Translations under genes and position numbers: made by a program
In this document: one piece after another, positions 35,491 to 44,930 of the stretch
Layout of the letters: every line of letters starts with the position of its first letter
Numbering within the stretch: position 1 is the first letter of the stretch
Notes under the pieces: model-generated
Told to the model about the DNA's origin: nothing
Databases searched by the model: none
What the model saw: the letters and a program-made list of their open reading frames with translations, nothing else
Origin: Porodaedalea pini
Lineage: Eukaryota > Basidiomycota > Agaricomycetes > Hymenochaetales > Hymenochaetaceae
Direction: 5' to 3'
Assembly (NCBI GenBank): GCA_002794775.1
Contig: NBAY01000001.1
Span: forward strand, 744,001-808,000
DNA length: 64,000 bases

Positions 35491-36532
35491 CGACGACCTC
35501 TTCGTCATTGTCTTCTTCTTCCACATAGTCCTCCACAGTCGACCTTCGAGTGTCTACGACTTCCTCGAAGGCTGACTCTTTCATCGCTCCGAGTTCGTCG
35601 GCGAGGACACGACGTTTGCCTGGCGCCATCAGTTCCAGCATGCGCTGGATGATCGGTTTCGCTTGCGGGCACTTGTCCTTGAAGTGACCCAAACCACCAC
35701 AGATCCAGCACGCGCGTCGTCGTTGTGCCTCGTTCATTGAGACGTCCATCGGCTGACCAGCGCCTCCGAAGGTGACGCCGGTCGCGTCGCGTCTATCGAC
35801 GTGAGGGGCCGCTACCTGACGGCGAGCTGGGGGTGCTTGTTGTGGTAGGCGAGGAGGGGGAAGAAAGGCGCGTCCTCGTTGTATAGCGCGAATCTGCTGT
35901 TCGCCGCAGTCTATTTCGATCGCCTTGTTCTTCCAATCCTCGTATTTCGTTGGGACTGGCGTCGACCTTAGCACTCCACGGACCACCTCGATGTTCATCG
36001 CTCGCTTGAGGCGATCGCAGATGACGCTGTCGTCTTTCAGCTCGGCGCGCTTAATGATCACGTCGAACTTCTGGAAGAACTCGTCCGCGGTTAGGTCCTT
36101 CTGAACCTTATCTCGGAAATCCTTCAGCGCTTTCTCCTTGCGATTCGGGTCGTCGAACGAGGCGTTGAGTCGTTCCTGGAATCTTTCCCAGCTGTCGGTG
36201 AAGGTGACGATTCCCGACGTTGTCGACTCCTCGACGTAGTTCTGCGCCCACGTCGCCGCATTACCACCCTTCAGGTAGGAGAGAGCTACATAAATCTTAC
36301 TCTCTGACGTAGGGTATCGATTTGGATTTGCGGATACGAAAAGAAGGACTTCACGTCTGAAGTCGAGGTAATCGTTGCCACCAGTGAATTCACGTGGTCG
36401 GGCAACGTCGATGTTCGGTACAGCAGCGGCACTAGGGCCCGCTGGGGTGTTTGCGGCTTGGTGAGCGAAGGCGCCTGCTACGATCGCCGCGATTTGCTCC
36501 AGCTGTTGTGTGCTGAAGCCTCCCGTCGACAT
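35459..36532 (-). CDS. gag: Outer Gypsy gag
   Basis: A 357-codon gag on the minus strand starting MSTGGFSTQQLEQIAAIVAG, with core RPREFTGGNDYLDFRREV and a CCHC knuckle CWICGGLGHFKDKC. It is intact and ends GFASGQA, like the inner copy. The slippery heptamer (AAAACCC on the + strand, 35477-35483) sits just before its stop. Leader 36533-37315 has no recognised gene. Confidence 0.92.
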   Translation of the reverse strand: MSTGGFSTQQLEQIAAIVAGAFAHQAANTPAGPSAAAVPNIDVARPREFTGGNDYLDFRREVLLFVSANPNRYPTSESKIYVALSYLKGGNAATWAQNYVEESTTSGIVTFTDSWERFQERLNASFDDPNRKEKALKDFRDKVQKDLTADEFFQKFDVIIKRAELKDDSVICDRLKRAMNIEVVRGVLRSTPVPTKYEDWKNKAIEIDCGEQQIRAIQRGRAFLPPPRLPQQAPPARRQVAAPHVDRRDATGVTFGGAGQPMDVSMNEAQRRRACWICGGLGHFKDKCPQAKPIIQRMLELMAPGKRRVLADELGAMKESAFEEVVDTRRSTVEDYVEEEDNDEEVVDSQGFASGQA

Positions 36533-37315
36533 TGTTGTTCTAGGCGTGTCCGTTTGTCGCTCAGGGGGGGTCGGTGGTGATGAATCTCGTCGCGCTTCTC
36601 TATACGGTCCTGGGATCGGTGGGAGAATGGTTGACGTCGAAAGCGATGGTGAAATCGGGGTTGTCTGATCTATCGGCGCAGGAGCCCACTTTAATCTTCT
36701 TCCTCCTTCAAGCGTCGAATACCAGAGTCCTTTCTCTGGACGCCACCAGATAACGTATTCAACGCCTGTTTGAGTAACCGTAAACCAGGAGCGGCGTTCC
36801 TCGTTGTACCAGGAACGAGGCGGGAGAGCACGACGTTGTTCCTCGTCGAGATCTATGTTGACGACGGAGGAGGAACAGGGATCGGGTGTGCGTTGGTACC
36901 GGGGTTACGCCAACATTGAGCGGGTTCGTCAGCGAAGTTGATGACGAGGCGGTAGGATCCGAGTGAGATCACAAACGAGATTGTCGTCGAAGTTTGTACT
37001 CGTCTGGTTACCCATGTCCACGTCAGGTGCGTGCTCCACCAAAGAGAAAGACGGAGGGCCAGAGTGGGAGAGGGTTTCCCGATTAGGGCGTCAGGTCCTC
37101 CAAGGTCGAGTAGGCGTCCAAATGCGGTAAGGGTCGGGGAAAGTCGGATTACTTAATACACGAACGTCCGGAAATGTCCGGGCAGGGTTGAGGGTTGTCG
37201 TTTAGGGGGTTTACACGTCAAGTCCGTCGAGGGGAGCACTCCTCTAGACCGAGTGAAGGCGAGTCGACAGCGACGACGTACGCTGGGGATGAGCCTGGGT
37301 GGGGTTCTGCTTTTA

Positions 37316-37729
37316 TGTTAGGCGGGAGTCCGGGAGACGACTCGGACTGGGCAGGCCTCGGCTGACTGTCGTCTGGGACGTGCTATACTCGAGCGGGGAC
37401 TCGGGACACGCTGTACTCAGGCTAGGTCGTCGCGGAGGTAAGAGGATTAATACAAGTCTAAACTAATACAAGGGGGACGAGTCTCACCTAGGTCGTCGCG
37501 GAGGTAAGAGGAAAAGCAGAACAAGGAGTTCATGCGATTCCTGAGACCTTATATAGCGACGACCGTGAGACTATATTACCTAACATTACCTAACGAGTGG
37601 GAATGGAATGAATGAAGGCAGTGTGGGAATGATTGTGTAAGATGGGTAAATATAATGAAAAGGACGAATATAATAAAGGAAATGGTAAAAGGGAAAATAA
37701 AGGAAAAGGTGAAAGTTCAGGTTCTAACA
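37316..37729 (-). repeat. 5' LTR of outer Gypsy element
   Basis: This 414-base LTR is read on the minus strand. The self-priming pair is present here too: the site next to the LTR reads GTTCTGCTTTT on the + strand (37304-37314), and its complement AAAAGCAGAAC lies inside the LTR at 37512-37522, downstream (minus sense) of TTATATAG. The element ends at 37729, followed by the CGCCG duplication. Confidence 0.93.
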
Positions 37730-39481
37730 CGCCGCTGCCATTACCTTTTGTTCCTTTATACAGGGCTCTCCATCTTCTTCCAACGCATCATTGTCATTAC
37801 CCAACAATCGCGTCATTTCCCCTTCGCGGCATCTAACCTGGTTAGGTGTAATTTTTTCTTACGATCTTTCACCCAAACTTCATTTCACAGCCCGTGCAAA
37901 CAAAGCCCTTTCTACCATTCACCAACGTTCCTTTTTGTTTCATCGTGCAAATGGCGCATACTTCCAATACACCAGACTTTTATATTTTGGTTTGATTCGT
38001 TCGGTCGCCACCTATGGCGCTGTCCTCTTCCCTGATTCCCGCCTTGTTTCTACCATCCTTCAGCCAACTCAAGAACGTTTCTTTAATTGTATGTTCCATA
38101 AAAACATTAACCCAGCTGTCGCAGAATCGTTCTTATCATGTCCACCACTCCATCTTTTCATTTGTTCCCTTTCTCAACGCTTCTTATTATCATATTTTTC
38201 CTACTCAAAACACAACCCTACGCCAAAACAATATTTAATGTCATCCCTTCTCCCTGATGTCCAAATTCCGAAATCTTTTCCCTTTCCTACTTTTACCCAA
38301 GTTCATTCGCGTCTCATTATGACTCCTATCCCTTCTTCAGCCCAACGTAACCGCGCCATTTGCGATTTCAATTCTTTCTTTTTACACCCTCCCCCTTATC
38401 AGTATTTCATTTTCACAGATGGCTCCATCATTCCTCATGCCGATGGTTCTAACACCGGTGGCCATGGATTCGTTATCATGCATGATCACAAAGAACTCGC
38501 TGTCTTTTCCTCAGCAGCGCACTCTCGCTCGAACATCTTGTTCGAGGAGCAGGAAGCGCTCATCGCAGCTATGCATCGTATCTCTCTCCTACTGGCGAAA
38601 TGCTTCACTCCCATCCACATTCATATCGTTACAGACTCGCTTAATTGCATCGAGCTCATCTTTTCTAACGACACTCGACATGTGGAATTCATCATAACAT
38701 TCCACCATCTTTGCGGCATTTTTCTTGCCCTCCATCACAAGGCCTCACACATCACCATCCAGTGGCTCCCGTCTCATAGAGGAGTACTGGGTAACTCCAA
38801 AGCCGACAAACTCGCAAAAGACGCCGCTACCAAACCTGATCGTGAAACGATCCCAGATTCTCTACCCAATCTGAACGCTCAAGTACAGCTCAACCTTCTT
38901 CGAGACTGGAAAAGTGACATCGTTAATCTTCGCAGACATCGTTCAATCCTTGAACCGTCCTCGTTCATCCTTAATCCAACGCGATCCCTTCATCCGTTCC
39001 TGAAGCTTTCCCCAAGGAAAAAGATACATCACTCAGTTCTTTCCCATGCAGCCAGCTTAATGCTGAACGTGCTCGATCTGCATAATCGAAACCTCGAACC
39101 CCGGTGCCCAGACCCATCGTGCTCCAAACATGATGTCCGTCATATTCTTAACTGTTGTCCTTTCTTCTCCCTCGCTCGAAAAGGCCTTTTTCATCAACGC
39201 TCTCTCCCATTAACGTTTACTGAATGGTTTCGTCCAAATAACTTTCTTTTACTTCTAAAATTCGCATATTTCTCTTTCCGTCGACCTCCCGACAGCATGC
39301 CTCTTTTATCTGAATTACCACCCTCATTTGACCTTTAGTTACTCTCTACATCTTCTCTTTTAAAAAGTACAAACCTCTCCCCATTCAGTCCACCACATTT
39401 CTCGCGCACTACGTCGTTTTATTTTGTTTTGTTCTCTTTCCGTAGCGGTTGGGCGTCTGTTAGCAGTAGATAGCAGAAGAT

Positions 39482-39489
39482 TATAAATA
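39482..39489 (+). promoter_or_regulatory. TATA-like box overlapping the LINE junction
   Basis: TATAAATA at the 3' edge of the LINE runs into the right target duplication (39487-39498), followed by a CACGTG palindrome (39496-39501). It is 120 bases before the ATG at 39610, and a nearer alternative is TAATAAAA at about 39563. The LINE insertion therefore rebuilt this promoter. Confidence 0.4.
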
Positions 39490-39609
39490 AAGAAGCACGT
39501 GTTCGACACGGCGGCCACAAACTTGCTTTGACTTCGAGCCACGGCCACTGTCAGCATTTTCTAATAAAATGCCTTCCCATCGACCCCAACCTCTTCAGAA
39601 ACTAACAGC

Positions 39610-40786
39610 ATGTCGTCTGATAAGTATCAGGAGCAGCCGGAACCTCAGCAGACTATTACAGCAACACCGGACCTGTCGAATGCACATAACCAATACTTTA
39701 TCCCTTTGATTCGCTCTGCGGTCAAGGAGTCAATAGGTGAGGATCTCCAGGACGAAGCGATTGCGCAGGTCATTGCTGCGAACATGGGAAATATTATGAA
39801 GCTTGCGAAGCAGGGACAGTTCACACAGATGGAGATTGACCAGGTATGTGTGCTGCTCTCGTGAATGTCGGTTTGCATTTTTTGATCCGCGTTCTAGTTA
39901 AAACAATTTATAGCCAGCAACAAGGCGGAACCGGCTGATGTTGCAGTTGGAGACGCGACTGAAGCTGAGCGGACAGATGCTAAGAATCTTTCGCAGGCTG
40001 TTGTTGAGAGGAAGGAGGTAAATGCCGTGCGAGAGCCTGACACTGAACGATTTGAACAGTGGCTTGAGCTGCTCGAAAAACTTTTGGAGGCCTGCCAAAC
40101 GCTCTCAAGGATTGAACAGTTCCTCCGAAGCCGTACTGGACCTGAGTTTGCTCATGCCCGTGCGCTTTTTCCAATGCTCAAAAAGCTTCCGAAGGTTCCC
40201 CGTCCCCAGTGGCGAATTCCTTCTACAATGCTATGGTTGCCAGAAAGGCAGTTCCGGGAGCCAAGCTTCTTCTATATGCAAATACGACATTCTCTGATCT
40301 GGACGTCGACCGGAATTATGCTCTATCCCAACGATATCGCCCATATCCTCCTGCGGGACATCAAGAGGTTCGATGACTTGATGGCGCGGGGCAGATTGAC
40401 TCAAGCGCAGGAATTGCAGGTAAGTGCGTTGGAACTGTGAAGATAATTATCCTCTCTCAGCCACATTTTAGTTAAAAAGAATCCTGGCCAGCTTCAAGAA
40501 GATGTGGGAAGCAGAAAGGCCTGATCAGACAGACGCCGAGAGTCTAGAGCGGGCCGAGATTAAGAGGTCGAGGGAGAGCACGCATATCTCTCAACCCGAG
40601 CCTGAACCACTCATGGGGGTCTTAGAGGCTTATCATGCCGTTTCAAGGCTTGCGGACTTTTATAGGCATCACACAGGGCCCGAATTTTCTGAGGCTCAGG
40701 TACTTCTTCAAACTCTGAGACGAGAGCTTCAGAGAGAAGTTACCAATACGCTTAGACAGACCGATTTCAACAAGTATTTATCTTAA
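39610..40786 (+). CDS. TAF12-N-like protein, copy 3 (two motif repeats)
   Basis: Three exons (39610-39843, 39898-40419, 40472-40786) give a clean 356-codon frame with both introns in phase 0. Motif 1: VIAANMGNIMKLAKQGQF then TQMEIDQ, exon joint, LKQFIASNKAEP. Motif 2: LLRDIKRFDDLMARGRLTQA then QELQ, exon joint, LKRILASFKKMW. After each motif comes a second shared helix block: LSRIEQFLRSRTGPEFAHAR and VSRLADFYRHHTGPEFSEAQ. The protein is thus an internal duplication of motif plus the GPEF helix. The repeated motif and its intron position match TAF12, whose gene starts 400 bases downstream. There is no histone fold. The function is unknown; competition with or docking to TFIID/SAGA partners of TAF12 is inference. 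Confidence 0.75.
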
Positions 40787-41181
40787 TAATGACCCTCAAT
40801 GGATAACTACGATTTCTCTTTCTTGAAACTCGTCGACTTCAAACTTTTTCTTACTATAAGTCTTGACTCAGGTAGACGGTAATTGGATTTCTTTGCTTGC
40901 TGAAAGATGAGAATGTAAACTTGGACAGCAAACAATCTCGGATGACGTCTGTCAAGACAAGTCGAATTAGGTTACAGAGCGTCAACGCTTGAATACAATT
41001 TGAAGTACTATGTAGTATAGGTTGACTCGTCCCGACTTGCATTATCATCAATATTGTTGCTGCTCTAAGATCACGTGACCCATCGTAGTGGCTGAGCACA
41101 TAACTCTCATCGAGTTATCGCTCGAGGCTCGAGCTACGTTAGTCTAACATTCACTTGACATTGACGAGACTCGCTCACACA
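40787..41181. other. Intergenic, upstream region of TAF12
   Basis: No coding frame is recognised. A CACGTG-like core (TCACGTGACC at about 41073) lies 110 bases before the TAF12 ATG and may be a bHLH factor site. Confidence 0.4.
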
Positions 41182-42545
41182 ATGTCGAATAACGAAGGCC
41201 AACAACAGCCTCAGGCTCAACAACCGCAGCAAATCCAGGCTCCTGCGCCTGCACCTGCTGCATCCGCTGCTCCGTCAAGTGCGAACATCATCGCGGCGCT
41301 TTCCTCTGCGTTCAAGACCTCAACAGGCGAGAGCCTGCAGCACGACAAGATTGCGCAGCTCCTGATGGCGAATATGGACCAGATCAGCGAGCTTGCGAGG
41401 CAGGGGAGGTTGACGCAAATGCAGATTAGCCAAGTACATTTGTTCTTTCACGCACTCTTGACTACCCTTTCTGAAGCGCGTCTTCTAGTTGAAAACAGTT
41501 TGCAGCCGGCACTACTACTATTCCTACCACCACGAAGGAGGGTTCTGCAACTCCTCAGCAGCAACCTGCCCAGCCTGTTGCTAGCGCGTCAAAGGCGAGT
41601 TGATTGTTCCGTTGTGCCAATTCTTGTAAACCCATTTCGCTACGTTACGCAGCCCGCCCAACCCCAAACTGCGCAAACGGCTCCTACTATGAATGCGATA
41701 GCAACTGCCGCTGGCGCCTTCAAGAGCTCCTCTCCTGCGCCTAGCGCAGGCGCTACGCTCACCTCGAACACGGGGAGCGGTTACCCTATCAGCCAGACGC
41801 TCAGTGTTACAAACCCTGGCCCTCAGCATTTCCCGGCTGCTACTGGGAGGCCAACATTGAGCGGAGGGTTCGCGAGCGGACGTGTGTCTGGTGCGTGATG
41901 TCCATGGGGTCTTCTTTGTTCAGTAACGACTGGAGCTTGTGCTTTTGCAGGAACACCTGCGCAAATTGCTCGAACCGATGACTCGAGTGTCTTGAATTCT
42001 GCGGACACGTCAAACAGGCGGAAAAATACGCCCAATGACCAGAGCATGCGGCGTTCCATACAGGACCTCGTCTTCAGTATCGATCCTAATGTCAAGATTG
42101 AACCTGATGTCGAAGACGTAAGTTTGCCTATTTGTAACTACAGAAGGTATATGATTTATTGGTTGGAAATCCAAGCTTTTGCTTGATATTGCAGACGAGT
42201 TCGTCGATTCAGTGACGAACTTTGGCTGTCGACTTGCAAAACACCGAGGAGGCGACTCCTTGGAAGTTCGGGACCTCCAGCTCCATCTCGGTAAGTCTTA
42301 TATATCTCGAACGCTCTAGAATCGGAAACAATAATATTGAGATCTCAGAGAGAAATCACAACATCCGTATCCCTGGCTTTGCATCCGATGAAACTCGAAT
42401 ATCCATTTCACAATCTGCCATCGCTCCTGCCGCGGGCACCAGCGGTACGTCCAACAAGAAGTCCGCTCAAAATGCAAACGTCACCCTTCGCAGCCAGCGC
42501 CTCGCGCAGGTCGCTCAGGCAAAGAAGGAGGCCAAGCTGATGTGA
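41182..42545 (+). CDS. TAF12: TAF12, histone-fold subunit of TFIID and SAGA
   Basis: Six exons (41182-41433, 41499-41594, 41653-41890, 41951-42117, 42176-42290, 42349-42545) give 354 codons. After a Gln/Pro/Ala-rich lead comes the motif LLMANMDQISELARQGRL, then TQMQISQ. A low-complexity linker follows, then the TAF12 histone fold: LLLDIADEFVDSVTNFGCRL, AKHRGGDSLEVRDLQLHLE, RNHNIRIPGF. It pairs with TAF4 in TFIID and Ada1 in SAGA. Two oddities: intron 2 begins with GC (41595-41652). Also, the standard acceptor at 41488 shifts the frame, so the model uses AACAG at 41498, which drops the LKQ found in paralogs (or the run of four A holds one too many). Confidence 0.9.
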
Positions 42546-42823
42546 AGGTTGCCCGATTGCTCGTGATAGACTTCGTTTGTCTTTGTATAAGTATGGTAGC
42601 GTTACGTTGTATGGTAGTTTGAACTGTATTTTTATATTTCGAGAGGGACTTTCCAGCAAGCTGCGAAGTGTGCAGGAGTTGAAATCTTTGTGAATGTGAA
42701 TGTCAATTTCAGTGTGTTCCACGGAGGTAAATAGTGTTGTTTGTACACGGACGTTCTTGCTCGAGTCTACGGAAATGATGCCCGCCATGCTCTTCCCTCG
42801 CACGGTCGCCCGCTGACCCTCAA

Positions 42824-44580
42824 ATGAGTGCGGAAGTCACCATAGCGCTCGGAGTGGCAGGGCGGGTGCTGGCGAACGTGGCTTGTGCTGATAATCCGCG
42901 TCTGGGAGCTGCTCTCATTGGAATCTCAAACGGTTTCCTCGTTCATCGTGCATGGATCGCAAATACCCTCCTCGAGCCGCTCACGCTTCTCGTCCTTGCA
43001 GCTGGCCTCGTCTTTGACCATTTTCTTTACGGAGGCTTCGAGGGCACAGTTACGCTTGTGCTTGGATGCGGTCTAGGTGTTGTGTTGGCGGACTTCGGAC
43101 CCGATCTCTGGTACGAGGTCGTTGGCGAGCAGTTCACCAAGGACGTCTCGCGCGAGTTGGAATCTCTCTTCCCGTTCTTCGGCGACGACTCTTCATCAGA
43201 TGTAGACGACCGCAGTGATGCAGGCTCTGTCGTCTCGAAAGCGTCGGCCTCATCGCGCCGCACGTCGCGCTCCGCCATGACAGGCACGTCCGTCACTGTC
43301 CGTCCAACACGCCCGCGGCCCATGCCGCACCCGGCAAGCACCATCACGCGCCTCTCGCGCGTCACGTTCGACGAGAGCTCCATCTCGCAGTCGCAGAGCA
43401 GCGACGCCGGTGCCGACGACTTCGAGACGGACGCTGGCCTGTCGACGCAGTTCGGACTGGGGACCAACGGGTTGACGACCGAATTTGCACCGGATGGAGA
43501 CGGGCTTAGCGAATCGCTCCCGCCCTCTGCAAATGGGGTCGATGATTTGTATATGGAGCCGTCGACGACGAGCGGCTCTTCCCATACGCGCGTGCAGATG
43601 CGTCCGCCGTCTATTCTGCGCAGACTGCACATCCCCGGACCGAATACCATGCCCATCCCACAGACAGCGTCCTCTCAAGGTAGCTCAAGTCGTACACGTT
43701 TGACAAGTGATGGCGAGACGACTCCACGAGCAACCATGAGGCCAGCTGAATTCTCGCCCATGCCACCCTCAGGCGTCGAGCCGCCGCCTCCACCTTTCCC
43801 GGAGCCTGATCTGTCTGACGGCTACGAAGGATATTCTCCGCAGATTATACCTCCCTCTGAACCTACTCCCGACCTTTCAGCTTCTATTCCACTCCCAGAG
43901 CCAGTGCACTTCCCACCTCCGAACACCGCGTCTCCGAAGAAACAGAGCATGGACCCTCCCGCCTTTCGCGTATTCTCAATGTCCCTATTGTCGACCCTCA
44001 TGTTCCTGAAGAGCAAGAGCATAACGGACTTCCAGAGTCTCCAGAGTCAGCACGCCTCTGGGCTCCTCCGGCGCCGCCCTCTGCTTCCAGACGCTCTAGG
44101 TCTCGATCTCCTGCAGGACCGCGACCACAACCGCCTCATAAGGAAGAGTCTCCACCGCCCGCCGCCGACGCATTTGGTTCTCATCCGTACATTTCTGAGA
44201 CATACGGTAAGACTGTACAGATGCTCGAGAACGTATAAATCCATCTGATTCATGAATTTATCACTACTTTCAGACGATTCAACCGTGGACGTCCGTGACC
44301 TCGACAGAGATGCAGCGATCGCGCGAATCGAAGAGCATGGAAAGTCGTCGAGAAAAAACGGCATCGACGGCTGAACATCCTCGTCAGGCACGACGACGAC
44401 GAGTTGCAGTCCAGAAAGAACTCAAACTTCCACCTGATGGAGGATTTGGAAAAGTAAGTCACCAAATACTTCCATCGAGCGACATCCTGAGACTTAATTG
44501 ATTCTCCTTGCTACAGCTTGCGCTTCAACATGAAAGTCAGACCAGGGATCATCATCATCACGTCCCGTTCTCGAGGCTGA
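42824..44580 (+). CDS. Membrane protein of unknown function with long disordered tail
   Basis: From ATG 42824 the first 110 residues are strongly hydrophobic (LLEPLTLLVLAAGLVFDHFL, then GTVTLVLGCGLGVVLADFG), likely three or four membrane spans. They are followed by about 300 residues rich in Ser, Pro and Asp (FFGDDSSSDVDDRSDAGSVV, PPSGVEPPPPPFPEPDLSDG). From about 43920 the better coding frame switches by one base (SEHRVSEETEHGPSRLSRIL, then PHVPEEQEHNGLPESPESAR). It crosses an intron starting GTAAGACTGT into DDSTVDVRDLDRDAAIARIE. A second switch at a run of A (44350-44356) would lead to ELQSRKNSNFHLMEDLE, another intron and a stop near 44580. I do not recognise the family. The C-terminal half is provisional. 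Confidence 0.55.
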
Positions 44581-44930
44581 TCTGGATAATTTCAATTGCT
44601 CCGTGTTATGCACACTCTTATCATCTTGGAAATACCATGGTACCAGCAAATTATCTACGCTTTCCGACGATATCTATACCATTTATCATTATTTTACTGG
44701 TCTTCATCGACAGTCCTTCGTAAGGACGTTTGTGCGCTCCACCGTCGCTTCTCACTGGCCGATGACATGCTAGAAACATCTCAGCGAAGGTGATTCAAGG
44801 TTGTGGTCGGAATCATGGCGGCCAGGGCGGTGTCTTGCATGCTATTACTCACTTGGAGGAAGAGGGGCAACGACCAGGATGTGTACAATTCAAGGGTTGT
44901 ATATAGGAACTCTGTTGTTGTTTGTAGATA
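44581..44930. other. Intergenic, nothing seen
   Basis: AT-rich spacer between the membrane-protein gene and the left arm of the inverted duplication. No coding frame, RNA gene or repeat was recognised. Confidence 0.45.

Larger units (their letters stand above)
25158..37729 (-). mobile_element. Outer Ty3/Gypsy chromovirus (minus strand), interrupted by a second one
   Basis: Flanked by CGCCG direct repeats (25153-25157 and 37730-37734), with two 414-base LTRs at its ends that appear to differ at a single base. Read on the minus strand the order is 5' LTR, primer site, gag (357 codons), -1 shift site, protease, RT, RNase H, integrase, chromodomain, polypurine tract, 3' LTR. The inner element splits pol between HDSVLAG and HPG. 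Without that insert it is about 6.3 kb. It is young by LTR similarity. It is disabled by the insert and by a TGA at about 26069-26071, where the inner copy has CGA. Confidence 0.93.
22327..39338 (+). pseudogene. LINE ORF2 (endonuclease - reverse transcriptase - RNase H), broken
   Basis: ORF2 starts 5 bases after ORF1 (MTDTISVFSLNIRNSEP). Pieces in order: the endonuclease at 22327-23060 (CFQEIP, GDFNRHCDLWS, SSDHRPLLFSF). The reverse transcriptase starts near 23800 (SLITFIPKPKCSDFSVPRAY, RPITLVDMIGKLFE, LTVDIQGFFDNISHN). The SINE interrupts it at the RGVPQGSPLSP block. It resumes at 24881, with catalytic YMDD at about 25000. It is cut again at 25157 by the Gypsy pair and resumes at 37735 (WLGVIFSYDLSPKLHF). 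RNase H follows at about 38410-38830 (FTDGSIIPHADG, FEEQEALIAA, VTDSLNCIEL, GNSKADKLAKDAA), then a Cys/His tail (CPDPSCSKHDVRHILNCC). Near 24165 the frame shifts by one base before HPNIIRVLSAWLRDR. Confidence 0.85.
19162..39486 (+). mobile_element. LINE (non-LTR retrotransposon) carrying four nested insertions
   Basis: Bounded by 12-base direct repeats (ATAAAGAAGCAC), this element is about 6.3 kb once its inserts are subtracted. It has a short 71-base leader, ORF1 with zinc fingers and CCHC knuckles, and ORF2 with apurinic endonuclease, reverse transcriptase and RNase H, then a roughly 150-base 3' UTR. The endonuclease plus RNase H layout fits the Tad1/Deceiver/Inkcap range of fungal LINEs; the exact clade is not resolved. 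Inserts are a foldback element at 20002-20850, a SINE at 24287-24880, and a pair of Gypsy elements at 25158-37729. A one-base frame break in ORF2 near 24165 and the inserts make it non-autonomous. It landed in the promoter region of the gene at 39610. Confidence 0.9.
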
